DNA of 25,557 nt from the NCBI GenBank assembly GCA_012521625.1, contig JAAYLY010000001.1, positions 1-25,557 of the forward strand, read 5' to 3'. The DNA comes from Tissierellia bacterium (GTDB lineage Bacteria > Bacillota > Clostridia > Tissierellales > Tissierellaceae). The notes beneath the pieces were generated by a model. The model did no database searches. It was not told where the DNA came from and saw only the letters and a program-made list of their open reading frames with translations. Of the stretch, positions 7,378 through 15,451 are shown piece by piece; the first letter of the stretch is position 1, and each line of letters opens with the position of its first letter. Made by a program: the position numbers and the translations under genes.

Positions 7378-7394
7378 AATATTTTGAAAATATT
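7378..7394. repeat. Perfect AT-only palindrome AATATTTT-G-AAAATATT
   Basis: An 8-bp inverted repeat with a single central G lies 98 bases before the -35 of the polyamine regulator promoter. Against the CodY consensus AATTTTCWGAAAATT it has three mismatches. The region is very AT-rich, so chance is a real alternative. Confidence 0.3.
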
Positions 7395-7491
7395 TAATAA
7401 TACTAAACATAAAGTTTAATAATAGTCTTAAGAATGGCTAAAAATAAATAAATATGGGGAAATATTTTTGTAAAAATTTATAAAAAATATA

Positions 7492-7520
7492 TTGACTATG
7501 ACTATAATTTTTTTTATAAT
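7492..7520 (+). promoter_or_regulatory. Sigma-A promoter of the XRE-potABCD operon
   Basis: TTGACT (7492-7497), a 17-base spacer and TATAAT (7515-7520) form a near-consensus promoter. TGACTA (7493-7498, repeated at 7499-7504) and TAGTCA (7525-7530) flank the -10 as inverted copies, so the promoter sits inside a possible operator. Confidence 0.75.
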
Positions 7521-7555
7521 TATGTAGTCAAAAAGTTTAGTAAGAATAAACAAAT

Positions 7556-7574
7556 AGTTAACTATAAGTTAACT
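7556..7574. promoter_or_regulatory. Probable operator: two AGTTAACT palindromes
   Basis: AGTTAACT-ATA-AGTTAACT occupies 7556-7574. Each 8-mer is itself a palindrome and the pair is an exact direct and inverted repeat with a 3-base spacer. It lies downstream of the promoter and ends three bases before the Shine-Dalgarno AGGAGGAG (7578-7585), a classic place for autorepression by an XRE dimer. It could also form a hairpin that masks the ribosome binding site. Confidence 0.5.
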
Positions 7575-7591
7575 TTTAGGAGGAGAATTTT

Positions 7592-8131
7592 GTGAATATA
7601 GGAGAGAAGATTAAACGGTTGAGAATTAAGAATTCTCTGACACAGGAAGAGTTAGCCGATAGGTGTGAACTGACAAAGGGCTTTATTTCCCAGGTTGAAC
7701 GGGATTTGACCTCTCCTTCAATAGCAACCCTAGTAGATATATTAGAATGTTTGGGAACTAATTTGCAGGAATTTTTTAATGAAAGTTTAGATGAGAAGGT
7801 AGTATTTACCAAGGATGATATTTTCGAAAGCGAGAACGAAGAGTTAAACTACATTATAAAATGGGTAGTTCCAAATGCTCAAAAAAATTCCATGGAGCCA
7901 ATACTGGTGGAGCTGGAAGCTGAAGGTAGGACTAAGGAGGATTCTCCCCATGAGGGTGAAGAGTTCGGTTATGTAATCAGCGGCAGCATCTTCCTCCATA
8001 TAGGCAACGAAAGGTATAGGGTAAAAAAAGGGGAAAGTTTTTATTTTAAAGCTAACTCCAATCACTATATAGAAAATGCAGGAAAATCAAAAGCTAAAAT
8101 AATTTGGGTTAGTACGCCACCAAGTTTTTAG
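7592..8131 (+). CDS. XRE-family regulator with C-terminal cupin domain (PuuR-like)
   Basis: This 179-residue protein has an N-terminal lambda-repressor-type helix-turn-helix (about 6-60, including SLTQEELADRC and KGFISQVERDLTSPS). A C-terminal small-molecule-binding cupin barrel follows (about 105-175, with PHEGEEFGYVISG). This architecture is typical of regulators that sense metabolites, and the polyamine regulator PuuR has it. The GTG start at 7592 is set by AGGAGGAG seven bases upstream. It is 18 bases before potA and shares the potABCD promoter, so it most likely represses this operon in response to putrescine or spermidine. The ligand is inferred from context alone. Confidence 0.85.
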   Translation: MNIGEKIKRLRIKNSLTQEELADRCELTKGFISQVERDLTSPSIATLVDILECLGTNLQEFFNESLDEKVVFTKDDIFESENEELNYIIKWVVPNAQKNSMEPILVELEAEGRTKEDSPHEGEEFGYVISGSIFLHIGNERYRVKKGESFYFKANSNHYIENAGKSKAKIIWVSTPPSF

Positions 8132-8149
8132 TATAGAGGGGGAAGCAAA

Positions 8150-9190
8150 ATGCACATAATAGACTTGCAAAACATTACAATGGAATACAATGGTGTCAAG
8201 GTATTAGACAACATCAACCTATATGTAAGGAAAAATGAATTTTTAACTCTTCTAGGCCCAAGTGGATGCGGCAAAACCACTACCCTGAGGATAATAGGTG
8301 GCTTTGAGGAACCTACTGAAGGAAGGGTTATTTTCGAAAATAAGGATATAACCAAGTTACCTCCCTATCAGAGAAAGATCAATACGGTTTTTCAAAAATA
8401 CGCCCTATTCCCTCATATGGATGTATATGACAATATAGCCTTTGGGTTGAAGATTAAGAAAACCCCGGCCGATGTAATAGATAAGAAGGTTAAGGAGATG
8501 CTGAGGCTGGTAGACCTAGAAGGCTTTGAACATAGGGAGATAGATTCCTTAAGCGGTGGACAGCAACAAAGGATTGCCATAGCTAGGGCTTTGGTAAATG
8601 AACCAGAGGTTTTATTATTAGATGAACCCCTAGGGGCCTTGGACTTAAAATTAAGAAAAGAGATGCAGATAGAACTTAAGAATATGCAAAAAAGGCTAGG
8701 AATTACATTTATATATGTAACCCATGATCAGGAAGAAGCCTTGACCATGTCTGATACTATAGCCGTAATGAATAAGGGAAAGATCCAGCAGATTGGTACC
8801 CCAATAGATATCTATAATGAACCTAAGAATGCCTTTGTAGCAAAATTCATTGGGGAAAGCAACATTATAGATGGGGTAATGCATGAGGATTTTGTGGTGG
8901 AAATTGCTGGAGCTATCTTTGACTGTGTAGATAAGGGCTTCGGTAAAAAAGAACTAGTGGATGTTGTAATTAGGCCAGAGGACTTGATGATCAAACCTGT
9001 GGGAGAGGGTAAGTTACAGGGGGTAGTAGAGTCTGTTACCTTTAAGGGAGTCCATTATGAGATGATCGTCAAGGCGGCAGATTTTGATTGGAAGGTTCAT
9101 TCAACAGTCATGGAAGATGTGGGAAGGGAAGTAGGCTTAGATGTGCTGCCTGAAAACATCCACATCATGAAGAAGGTGGTAAACTCATGA
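8150..9190 (+). CDS. potA: Spermidine/putrescine ABC transporter ATP-binding protein
   Basis: This 346-residue cytoplasmic ATPase drives polyamine uptake with the two permeases that follow. Visible motifs are Walker A GPSGCGKTT (36-44), the Q-loop FQKYALFPHM (81-90), signature LSGGQQQ (134-140), Walker B LLLDEP (155-160), D-loop LGALD and the switch His in VTHDQEEAL. A C-terminal TOBE-like regulatory region lies at about 270-340. The length is normal for PotA (E. coli 378). The Shine-Dalgarno is AGAGGGGGAAG. The gene overlaps potB by the 4-base ATGA. A thiamin or Fe(III) transporter ATPase would look similar; the PotB, PotC and PotD neighbours settle the family. Confidence 0.92.
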   Translation: MHIIDLQNITMEYNGVKVLDNINLYVRKNEFLTLLGPSGCGKTTTLRIIGGFEEPTEGRVIFENKDITKLPPYQRKINTVFQKYALFPHMDVYDNIAFGLKIKKTPADVIDKKVKEMLRLVDLEGFEHREIDSLSGGQQQRIAIARALVNEPEVLLLDEPLGALDLKLRKEMQIELKNMQKRLGITFIYVTHDQEEALTMSDTIAVMNKGKIQQIGTPIDIYNEPKNAFVAKFIGESNIIDGVMHEDFVVEIAGAIFDCVDKGFGKKELVDVVIRPEDLMIKPVGEGKLQGVVESVTFKGVHYEMIVKAADFDWKVHSTVMEDVGREVGLDVLPENIHIMKKVVNS

Positions 9191-10020
9191 GAAAGGCCAC
9201 TTTCCCCTATTTAATTTGGATCTTTATATTTACCATCGTACCCCTATTTCTGGTGTTATATTTTGCCTTTACAACTGGGGATAGCCAAAACTTTAGTACT
9301 TTTCAATTTAGTCTAGAGAATTTTAAGAGGTTTTTAGACCCAGTTTATATAAATGTCTTGATACGCTCTATAAGATTAGCTTTTGTTTCAACCATACTAT
9401 GTTTGATTGTAGGTTTCCCTATTGCCTATATTATTTCCAGGGAAAAACCCAATAGGCAAAATCTAATGATTTTAATGTTCGTCATCCCCATGTGGATGAA
9501 CTTCCTATTGAGAACCTACGCCTGGTTAACCCTACTAGGAAGAAATGGTTTTGTTAACAACCTACTAACGAGAATGGGCTTTCAAGCCTTAGACTTGATG
9601 TATAACGATAAGGCGGTTCTTTTGGGTATGGTGTATAACTTCTTACCCTTTATGGTTTTGCCCATCTATTCCGTCTTAACTAAGATAGATAAAAACCTTT
9701 TAGAAGCTGCTGAGGATTTGGGAGCCAACAGGGCTACCACCTTTAGGAAGGTTATATTACCCTTGAGTTTACCAGGGGTTGTAACTGGAACAACCATGGT
9801 CTTTATTCCGGCCATGAGCACCTTTGTAATTTCCAGCCTCTTGGGTGGAAACAAATCAAACCTAATCGGAAATTTAATCGAGCGTCAGTTTAGATGGACT
9901 GGAGATTGGCATTTTGGTTCATCCATGTCCATAATCCTGATGGTATTTATCTTGCTGACCATGGCTATAACTAATAAATTTGACAAGGAGAAAGAGGGAA
10001 GGGGTGGAGGATTATGGTAA
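9187..10020 (+). CDS. potB: Spermidine/putrescine ABC transporter permease
   Basis: This 277-residue inner-membrane permease has about six hydrophobic helices, the first at about 7-28. The EAA loop that contacts the ATPase is visible as EAAEDLGANRATTFRKV, followed by ILPLSLPG. The N-terminal half carries the PMWMNFLLRTYAW stretch typical of PotB. It starts within the potA stop and overlaps potC by 7 bases, so translation is coupled. Substrate choice between putrescine and spermidine cannot be read from the permease. Confidence 0.92.
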   Translation: MRKATFPYLIWIFIFTIVPLFLVLYFAFTTGDSQNFSTFQFSLENFKRFLDPVYINVLIRSIRLAFVSTILCLIVGFPIAYIISREKPNRQNLMILMFVIPMWMNFLLRTYAWLTLLGRNGFVNNLLTRMGFQALDLMYNDKAVLLGMVYNFLPFMVLPIYSVLTKIDKNLLEAAEDLGANRATTFRKVILPLSLPGVVTGTTMVFIPAMSTFVISSLLGGNKSNLIGNLIERQFRWTGDWHFGSSMSIILMVFILLTMAITNKFDKEKEGRGGGLW

Positions 10021-10811
10021 GCAGGTGGTTAAAAAGGTTTTACGTATTCTTGATATTCCTGTTCCTATATGCCCCCATAATGGTCTTAATCGTCTACTCC
10101 TTCAATGACTCAAGGATTAGGGGCACATGGTCTGGCTTTACCCTTAGGTGGTATATTGAACTCTTTAGGGATCCAACCATCCTAAAGGCCTTATATAACA
10201 CCATCTTAGTTGCAGTTCTGGCAGCTATTATTTCTACCATCATAGGTACCCTAGCAGCTATTGGAATCCATAATATGCCTGGTTTAAGTAAGAGGATAAT
10301 TCTAAACTTAAACTATATTCCAGTATTAAATCCGGATATAGTTACGGCCGTATCCCTAATGGTTTTATATAGATTTTTAAAGTTGGATTTTGGCTTTACC
10401 ACCATGCTATTATCCCATATAACCTTCTGTATACCCTATGTGGTACTATCGGTACTTCCTAAGCTAAGGCAGCTTAACGTACATTTAGCTGAGGCTGCCA
10501 TGGATTTAGGTGCCACGCCCTTTTATGCCTTTAGGAAGGTAATAATTCCAGAGATTATGCCAGGGATTATAACTGGAGGCTTAATGGCCTTTACCCTATC
10601 AATAGACGATTTCGTAATAAGCTTTTTCACTACGGGTAATGGGGTATCCAACTTAAGTATAGAGATATTTTCCATGTCTAAAAGGGGAATCAACCCTACT
10701 ATAAATGCTTTATCAACCATTATGTTTTTAAGCATACTGATCCTTTTATTGATTATCAATAAGAGGACGGAAAAACTAGATGAAAGAGGTGCAAGGATTG
10801 AAAAGAACTAA
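10014..10811 (+). CDS. potC: Spermidine/putrescine ABC transporter permease
   Basis: This is the second permease of the polyamine importer, 265 residues. It begins with a positively charged N-terminus and a helix (FYVFLIFLFLYAPIMVLIVYS) and has about six helices overall. The EAA loop EAAMDLGATPFYAFRKV is followed by IIPEIMPG, and the PotC-typical SIDDFVISFFTTG is near residue 200. It overlaps both potB and potD, consistent with stoichiometric assembly of one PotABC complex. Confidence 0.92.
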   Translation: MVSRWLKRFYVFLIFLFLYAPIMVLIVYSFNDSRIRGTWSGFTLRWYIELFRDPTILKALYNTILVAVLAAIISTIIGTLAAIGIHNMPGLSKRIILNLNYIPVLNPDIVTAVSLMVLYRFLKLDFGFTTMLLSHITFCIPYVVLSVLPKLRQLNVHLAEAAMDLGATPFYAFRKVIIPEIMPGIITGGLMAFTLSIDDFVISFFTTGNGVSNLSIEIFSMSKRGINPTINALSTIMFLSILILLLIINKRTEKLDERGARIEKN

Positions 10812-11841
10812 AGTCTTATTACTACTGGTCTTAGTATTAATATTAGCTACTGTAGCCACTGCCTGCGGAGATCAAAGGCCTACTATCAACGTATATAACT
10901 ATGGGGACTATATAGACCCTGAAATTCTTAAGGAATTTGAAGAGGAATTCGGCATTAAGGTCAATTACTCCATGTATGAAACTAATGAGGATATGTATAT
11001 TAAGTTAAAGCAGGGTGGAAGCAGCTTTGACGTAATATTTCCTTCCGACTATATGATTGAAAGAATGGTTGGGGAAGGGATGTTGCAAAAGATAAATAAG
11101 GATAATGTGCCTAATCTAGCAAATGTGCATGAGGACTTCCTAGGCTTGGAATATGATCCCAACAACGATTATTCAGTTCCATATATGTGGGGAACGGTAG
11201 GTATAGTATATAATACCACTATGGTAGATGATGTGGTGGATAGTTGGGACATCTTATGGGATGAAAAATATGCAGGCCAAATCATAATGTTAGACAGCCA
11301 AAGGGATTCTATAGCTGTGGCCCTAAAAAAACTAGGTTATTCTATGAATACTAGAAGTGTGGAAGAATTGGAAGCGGCTAAGGAAGAGTTGATTAAGCAA
11401 AAACCACTGGTCTATGCATATCTAGGAGACCAGGTTAAGGATGCCATGGTTGCAGGGGATGCAGCCTTAGCAGTAGTCTATTCAGGTGATGCTATAGCCA
11501 TTATGAGGGAAAATCCAGACATTCAATTTGCCATACCTAAGGAAGGAACCAACCTGTGGTTTGACTGTATGGTAATACCTAGTACTGCTGAAAATAAGGA
11601 AGGGGCAGAGGCCTTTATCAACTTCCTATGCAGGCCTGAAATAGCTGCAAGAAACGCCGAATATCTAGGCTATTCTACACCCATTAAGGAAGCTAGACAG
11701 CTTTTACCAGATTATATGAAAGATTCTGAGGTGGCCTTCCCAGAGTTAGAGGAGGTTTTAAAGATAACTGAGATCTTTAAAGACCCAAGGGATATAGTTG
11801 AAGAATACGATAGGATTTGGACAGAGCTACACTCTCAATAA
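10798..11841 (+). CDS. potD: Spermidine/putrescine-binding lipoprotein
   Basis: This is the extracytoplasmic solute-binding protein of the polyamine importer. From TTG 10798 it has 347 residues and begins with a lipoprotein signal peptide: MKRTK, a Leu/Val-rich core, then ATAC with the lipidated Cys at residue 23. The mature start contains INVYNYGDYIDPE, typical of PotD/PotF. TTG 10798 is preferred because GAGGTG (10786-10791) lies six bases upstream and because it yields a compact signal peptide. ATG 10780 would add six residues with a weaker ribosome binding site. The gene overlaps the end of potC by 14 bases (32 with the ATG start). The acidic and aromatic ligand residues were not mapped, so the exact polyamine is open. 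Confidence 0.92.
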   Translation: MKRTKVLLLLVLVLILATVATACGDQRPTINVYNYGDYIDPEILKEFEEEFGIKVNYSMYETNEDMYIKLKQGGSSFDVIFPSDYMIERMVGEGMLQKINKDNVPNLANVHEDFLGLEYDPNNDYSVPYMWGTVGIVYNTTMVDDVVDSWDILWDEKYAGQIIMLDSQRDSIAVALKKLGYSMNTRSVEELEAAKEELIKQKPLVYAYLGDQVKDAMVAGDAALAVVYSGDAIAIMRENPDIQFAIPKEGTNLWFDCMVIPSTAENKEGAEAFINFLCRPEIAARNAEYLGYSTPIKEARQLLPDYMKDSEVAFPELEEVLKITEIFKDPRDIVEEYDRIWTELHSQ

Positions 11842-11875
11842 TAGAAGATTAGTATTAGGTATCCAAATCAAAGAC

Positions 11876-11909
11876 AGGCATTGAAATCAAAGATTTCAAT
11901 GCCTTTTTT
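11876..11909 (+). terminator. Strong terminator after potD
   Basis: AGGCATTGAAATC (11876-11888), loop AAA, GATTTCAATGCCT (11892-11904) form a 13-bp perfect stem followed by T5. It ends the polyamine operon. It also abuts the 3' end of the convergent minus-strand gene, although the minus-strand side lacks a good U-run. Confidence 0.9.
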
Positions 11910-12177
11910 AATGCCTGGGATTCCTATTTACGATATCAATGGCTTTAACTAGGGCGCTAATTACATCTGCATTAAATTGATAATTTAAGTTATTGATCCT
12001 TTGGTAGATTAGGCCTTTATCACTTACTACATATTTGGGAGGTAGAGAATTAAGGGCAATGGCCATTATATCCATACGACACTGCTTACAGCTACAATTT
12101 AACTCTACATCCTTTTTTTCTATTAGGCGGTCTAAATTCAGCTTAACTTCATATTCCATCAGATTATGCATTTCCAT
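11908..12177 (-). CDS. ComFB-family protein (late competence development protein family)
   Basis: This 89-residue cytoplasmic protein matches the small ComFB family. Visible features are a Cys motif at Cys28, Cys30 and Cys33 (CSCKQCRMDIMAIALNSLPPKYVVS) and the C-terminal pattern NADVISALVKAIDIVNRNPRH, both of which I recognise from this family. ComFB sits in the comF operon of Bacillus with an unclear role, and members elsewhere have been described as cyclic-di-nucleotide receptors. No comFA or comFC is adjacent, so a competence role should not be assumed. The start at 12177 is supported by a G-rich Shine-Dalgarno (AAGGGGGG) on the coding strand. It is monocistronic and transcribed opposite to its neighbours. 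Confidence 0.82.
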   Translation of the reverse strand: MEMHNLMEYEVKLNLDRLIEKKDVELNCSCKQCRMDIMAIALNSLPPKYVVSDKGLIYQRINNLNYQFNADVISALVKAIDIVNRNPRH

Positions 12178-12210
12178 AATATATCCCCCCTTACCCTATA
12201 ACCTTAATTT

Positions 12211-12219
12211 ATTATAACA
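12211..12219 (-). promoter_or_regulatory. Extended -10 promoter for the ComFB-like gene
   Basis: On the minus strand TGTTATAAT reads as an extended -10 (TG-N-TATAAT), 34 bases before the start codon. The -35 region is poor, as is common with an extended -10. Confidence 0.45.
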
Positions 12220-12463
12220 TTAAAAGAATCCGGAATTTATTAACATTTATTATTATTTAGCCCATTAACTAGATACCCATTTTAGTGAAGGTTTGAATAG
12301 TGTTATATATTTTCTTGGGTATTAATAAAATATATGTGAAGAATTCCTTAAAATTCATTAAAAGATACATAGCGGATTAAGCTCATATAAATAGCTATAT
12401 TTTAAAGGATTTACCTGCTAGCTTATGGAAGTTTTAATTAAGAAATTAAAAAGGTGGGGTTTT

Positions 12464-14092
12464 ATGGATATTCAATTTTATGGTGCAGCTAGGATGGTCA
12501 CAGGCTCTAATTTTCTCTTAACCACTAAGAATTATAAGATCTTAATCGACTGCGGCATGTTTCAGGGTAATAAGGAAAAGGAAAGGATGAACTTTGAACC
12601 CTTTTCCTATGAAGTTGGTGATATCGACTACCTAATCCTAACCCATGCCCATATTGACCACAGCGGTAGGATTCCTAAGCTAGTTAAGGATGGCTTTAGG
12701 GGTAAGATCCTCTGTACTAAGGCCACCTATGACCTATGTAGCATTATGCTTTTAGATAGTGCTAAGATTCAGGAAGCAGATGTGGAATGGGAAAATAAAA
12801 AGAGGCTTAGGGCAGGTAAGCCACCCCTTGAACCTCTCTATACTATGAGGGATGCTGAAATCAGCTTAAATTATTTTTCTTCCTATTATTATGACCAAAG
12901 AATCAGGCTAAATGAGGAAATTACCATACGTTTTAAGGATGCAGGCCATATTTTAGGTTCCTCTATAGTTGAAATCTGGGTTAGGGAAGATGGAGAGACT
13001 ACTAAGATAGTATTTTCAGGGGATTTGGGCATGCCAGGAAGGCCCATCATTAGACAGCATGAATATATATTTGATGCAGATTATTTAATATTAGAATCCA
13101 CCTATGGAGATAAAAATCATGAGCCCTTTAAAGATAGTAGTGAGAAATTGATAGATATAATCAATAGGACAGTCCTAAGGGGAGGTACAGTTATCATACC
13201 TTCCTTTGCAGTAGGCAGGACCCAGGAGATAATATATGAACTAAATAAGTATTATGATAGAAATCCAGCCCTAGAGGAATATGTGAAAATCCCCATATAT
13301 GTAGACAGCCCCCTAGCTGTTAATGCTACTGAGGTATTCCAGAGGAATTCTTCCAGCTTCAATGATGAGGCTAAGGAAATGATATTAAGTGGAGATAACC
13401 TCTTCCAGTTTGAAAATTTAAGGTATGTCAAGACTACAGAGGAGTCTATGGCTTTAAATAAGGCTAGCTATCCTAAGGTCATAATTTCATCCAGCGGCAT
13501 GGCTACAGCAGGTAGGGTTAGGCACCATTTAAAGCATAACCTTTGGGATCCAAGGAATAGCCTGGTTTTCGTCGGCTATCAGGCTGAGGGTACCCTGGGT
13601 AGGATCTTACTGGATGGGGCTAAGAGGGTAAAACTACTAGGTGAGGAGATAGACGTTCAACTGGAGATATATGATTTAGAGGGGTTTTCCGGCCATGCAG
13701 ACCAAAGGACCCTGTTGAATTGGATAGGCAAATTTAGATATAAGCCAAAGAAGATCTTCCTAGTCCATGGTGAGGAAGAACCAGCAAGGGTACTTAGTGG
13801 ATTAATAGAGGAGAAGTACAATATAGAGACCATAATTCCTAACTATGGTGATAAGATTAATATTACCAAGGAAAAGGTTGAGATCAGAAGGGGTATGAGC
13901 ATAGACCCAGTTATGCTTAAGCAGGATATAGAAAATGAAATTGAAGAAGCCTATAAGAAGATTGAAGCCCTTAAAAGTAAGAGTAGCCAAGAGGAGGCTG
14001 AAAATATCAGCAAGAACTATGATGAATTAAAGAATAAGATAATTGAACTAAAGAATAGCCTAATGGATTTAAATATCTTATTAAGCAAATAA
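12464..14092 (+). CDS. MBL-fold beta-CASP ribonuclease-like protein
   Basis: This 542-residue metallo-beta-lactamase-fold hydrolase belongs to the RNA-processing beta-CASP branch (CPSF-73/Ysh1-like). The metal motif HAHIDHSG lies at 61-68. Further metal or CASP motifs are GHILGSS, FSGDLGMPGRP, the ESTYGDKNH stretch, SSSGMATAGRVRHHL, GFSGHAD and the final His in LVHGEEEP. The last 60 residues are Lys/Glu-rich and likely coiled coil. ATG 12464 is preferred over ATG 12425 because AAGGTGGGG (12451-12459) is correctly spaced. The family cleaves RNA in the known cases; the substrate here is unknown. It differs from RNase J, which has a longer C-terminal domain and other motifs. Confidence 0.88.
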   Translation: MDIQFYGAARMVTGSNFLLTTKNYKILIDCGMFQGNKEKERMNFEPFSYEVGDIDYLILTHAHIDHSGRIPKLVKDGFRGKILCTKATYDLCSIMLLDSAKIQEADVEWENKKRLRAGKPPLEPLYTMRDAEISLNYFSSYYYDQRIRLNEEITIRFKDAGHILGSSIVEIWVREDGETTKIVFSGDLGMPGRPIIRQHEYIFDADYLILESTYGDKNHEPFKDSSEKLIDIINRTVLRGGTVIIPSFAVGRTQEIIYELNKYYDRNPALEEYVKIPIYVDSPLAVNATEVFQRNSSSFNDEAKEMILSGDNLFQFENLRYVKTTEESMALNKASYPKVIISSSGMATAGRVRHHLKHNLWDPRNSLVFVGYQAEGTLGRILLDGAKRVKLLGEEIDVQLEIYDLEGFSGHADQRTLLNWIGKFRYKPKKIFLVHGEEEPARVLSGLIEEKYNIETIIPNYGDKINITKEKVEIRRGMSIDPVMLKQDIENEIEEAYKKIEALKSKSSQEEAENISKNYDELKNKIIELKNSLMDLNILLSK

Positions 14093-14188
14093 GATAATCA
14101 AATAATAGTATATAATATGCAAATTGATTAATTAAATGTGTAAACAAGACTAGATGGATAATATAATTTCAATAGCGGAGGTTAAAGT

Positions 14189-15181
14189 ATGAAGTATATA
14201 GAGAACTACTCAAATGATCCAAGATACAATCTAGCCTTTGAGGAATACTGTTTCAAATATATGCCAAGGGATGAGGACTATATCCTACTATGGATCAATG
14301 GTCCCTCTATTATAATAGGAAGGAATCAAAACACCCTGGAAGAGATTAATTTAGAATACGTAAGGGAGAACAATATCCAGGTAGTCCGAAGGATTACTGG
14401 AGGAGGGGCTGTTTATCATGATTTAGGGAATCTAAATTTTTCCATAATTACCAACTCCCATGGAAGAAGCCTAATTGATTTTAAGAAATATAACATGTCC
14501 ATAGTCAAATCCTTACAACAACTAGGTGTAAACTGTGAACTATCTGGAAGAAACGATATAACTATTGAATGCAAGAAGTTCTCAGGTATTGCCCAATCCA
14601 TCTGGAAGGGCAGGGTTTTGAATCATGGAACCTTATTATTCGATACTAAATTAGATGTTCTGTCTAAGGCTTTAAATGTTAAGAAGGATAAGATTGAATC
14701 AAAAGGGGTTAAGTCTGTAAGGAGTAGGGTCACAAATATTAAGGACTATTTGAATATAGATGTTGGCATAGAGGAATTTAGGGAGATTTTACTAAAACAT
14801 CTTTTTGAAACTAAGGATATTAGTCCTCATATCTTGAAGCTAACTGAAGAGCAGCTGGCAGAGATAGATAGGCTCTTTAAAGAAAAGTATTCTAGTTGGG
14901 AGTGGAACTTTGGTCACTCTCCTGCCTTTAATTATAAAAACTATAGGCGTTTTCCCTTTGGCTCTATAGAAGTCAGGTTGGAGGTAAAAAACGGCATCAT
15001 CAATAAAGCTAAGATTTACGGCGACTTCTTTGGTACAGAGGATATTGAGAAATTAGAGGAGATTTTAAAGGGCTTAAAGTATAGGAGGGAGGATTTAGTC
15101 GAAGCTTTAGCTGAGGTGGAGTTAAAGAGATTTTTCGGTCCAATTGAGTTAGATGATTTTATAGATTTACTCATGGATTAA
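14189..15181 (+). CDS. lplA: Lipoate-protein ligase
   Basis: This 330-residue enzyme activates lipoate with ATP and attaches it to a Lys of lipoyl-domain proteins such as GcvH. Visible motifs are RRITGGGAVYHD (67-78), NLNFSI, the catalytic Lys130 in KKFSGIAQ, and NHGTLLFD (145-152). The C-terminal accessory domain (about 255-330, including FGSIEVRLEVKNGII) is present, so the ligase should not need a separate LplB. GCGGAGG lies just before ATG 14189. It is separated from the glutamate operon by a large palindromic hairpin. In amino-acid fermenters its likely client is the glycine-cleavage H protein, which is not in the window. Confidence 0.92.
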   Translation: MKYIENYSNDPRYNLAFEEYCFKYMPRDEDYILLWINGPSIIIGRNQNTLEEINLEYVRENNIQVVRRITGGGAVYHDLGNLNFSIITNSHGRSLIDFKKYNMSIVKSLQQLGVNCELSGRNDITIECKKFSGIAQSIWKGRVLNHGTLLFDTKLDVLSKALNVKKDKIESKGVKSVRSRVTNIKDYLNIDVGIEEFREILLKHLFETKDISPHILKLTEEQLAEIDRLFKEKYSSWEWNFGHSPAFNYKNYRRFPFGSIEVRLEVKNGIINKAKIYGDFFGTEDIEKLEEILKGLKYRREDLVEALAEVELKRFFGPIELDDFIDLLMD

Positions 15182-15210
15182 AATAAAAATTTAATTAAAT
15201 TTTTTAGGGT

Positions 15211-15246
15211 GAAATTGCAATTTCTTTTCATGGAAATTGCAATTTC
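15211..15246. repeat. Two copies of the palindrome GAAATTGCAATTTC; probable lplA terminator
   Basis: The 14-base perfect palindrome occurs at 15211-15224 and again at 15233-15246, separated by TTTTCATG. Because each copy is palindromic, the pair can form one 14-bp stem with an 8-base loop or two small hairpins. CTATTCATTTTTT follows, giving a delayed T-run. It most likely ends lplA transcription; a protein-binding role is also possible. Confidence 0.65.
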
Positions 15247-15334
15247 TCTATTCATTTTTTAAAAAAATCAGATAGACAAATTACGAATTGAAAGTTTACG
15301 TTTTCCTAATTTCAAAAACGGCTAATTCAAGTAA

Positions 15335-15349
15335 TTGGTAACGGTTTCT
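15335..15349. promoter_or_regulatory. cre-like catabolite-repression site
   Basis: TTGGTAACGGTTTCT matches the CcpA operator consensus WTGNAANCGNWNNCW with one mismatch (T for A at position 5). It lies 16 bases before the -35 of the glutamate operon promoter. This is a motif match only. Confidence 0.4.
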
Positions 15350-15365
15350 CAACTTCAAAAATCAC

Positions 15366-15393
15366 TTGTTTTTATAAATTAATATGATATGAT
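15366..15393 (+). promoter_or_regulatory. Promoter of the glutamate mutase operon
   Basis: TTGTTT (15366-15371), a 16-base spacer and TATGAT (15388-15393) precede glmS by 58 bases. The expected start near 15400 leaves a leader of about 50 bases, too short for a cobalamin riboswitch. Confidence 0.45.
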
Positions 15394-15451
15394 AATGATG
15401 AAGATAGATTCATTTTTGACAAAACAATAGGAAAATGAGGAGGTATTTTTG

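Noticed and set aside
7378..7394. CodY operator
   Set aside because: It has three mismatches to consensus in very AT-rich sequence; kept only as a palindrome.
15394..15451. Cobalamin riboswitch before the B12-dependent glutamate mutase
   Set aside because: The leader is only about 50 bases and contains no B12-box-like core; nothing similar is seen further upstream.
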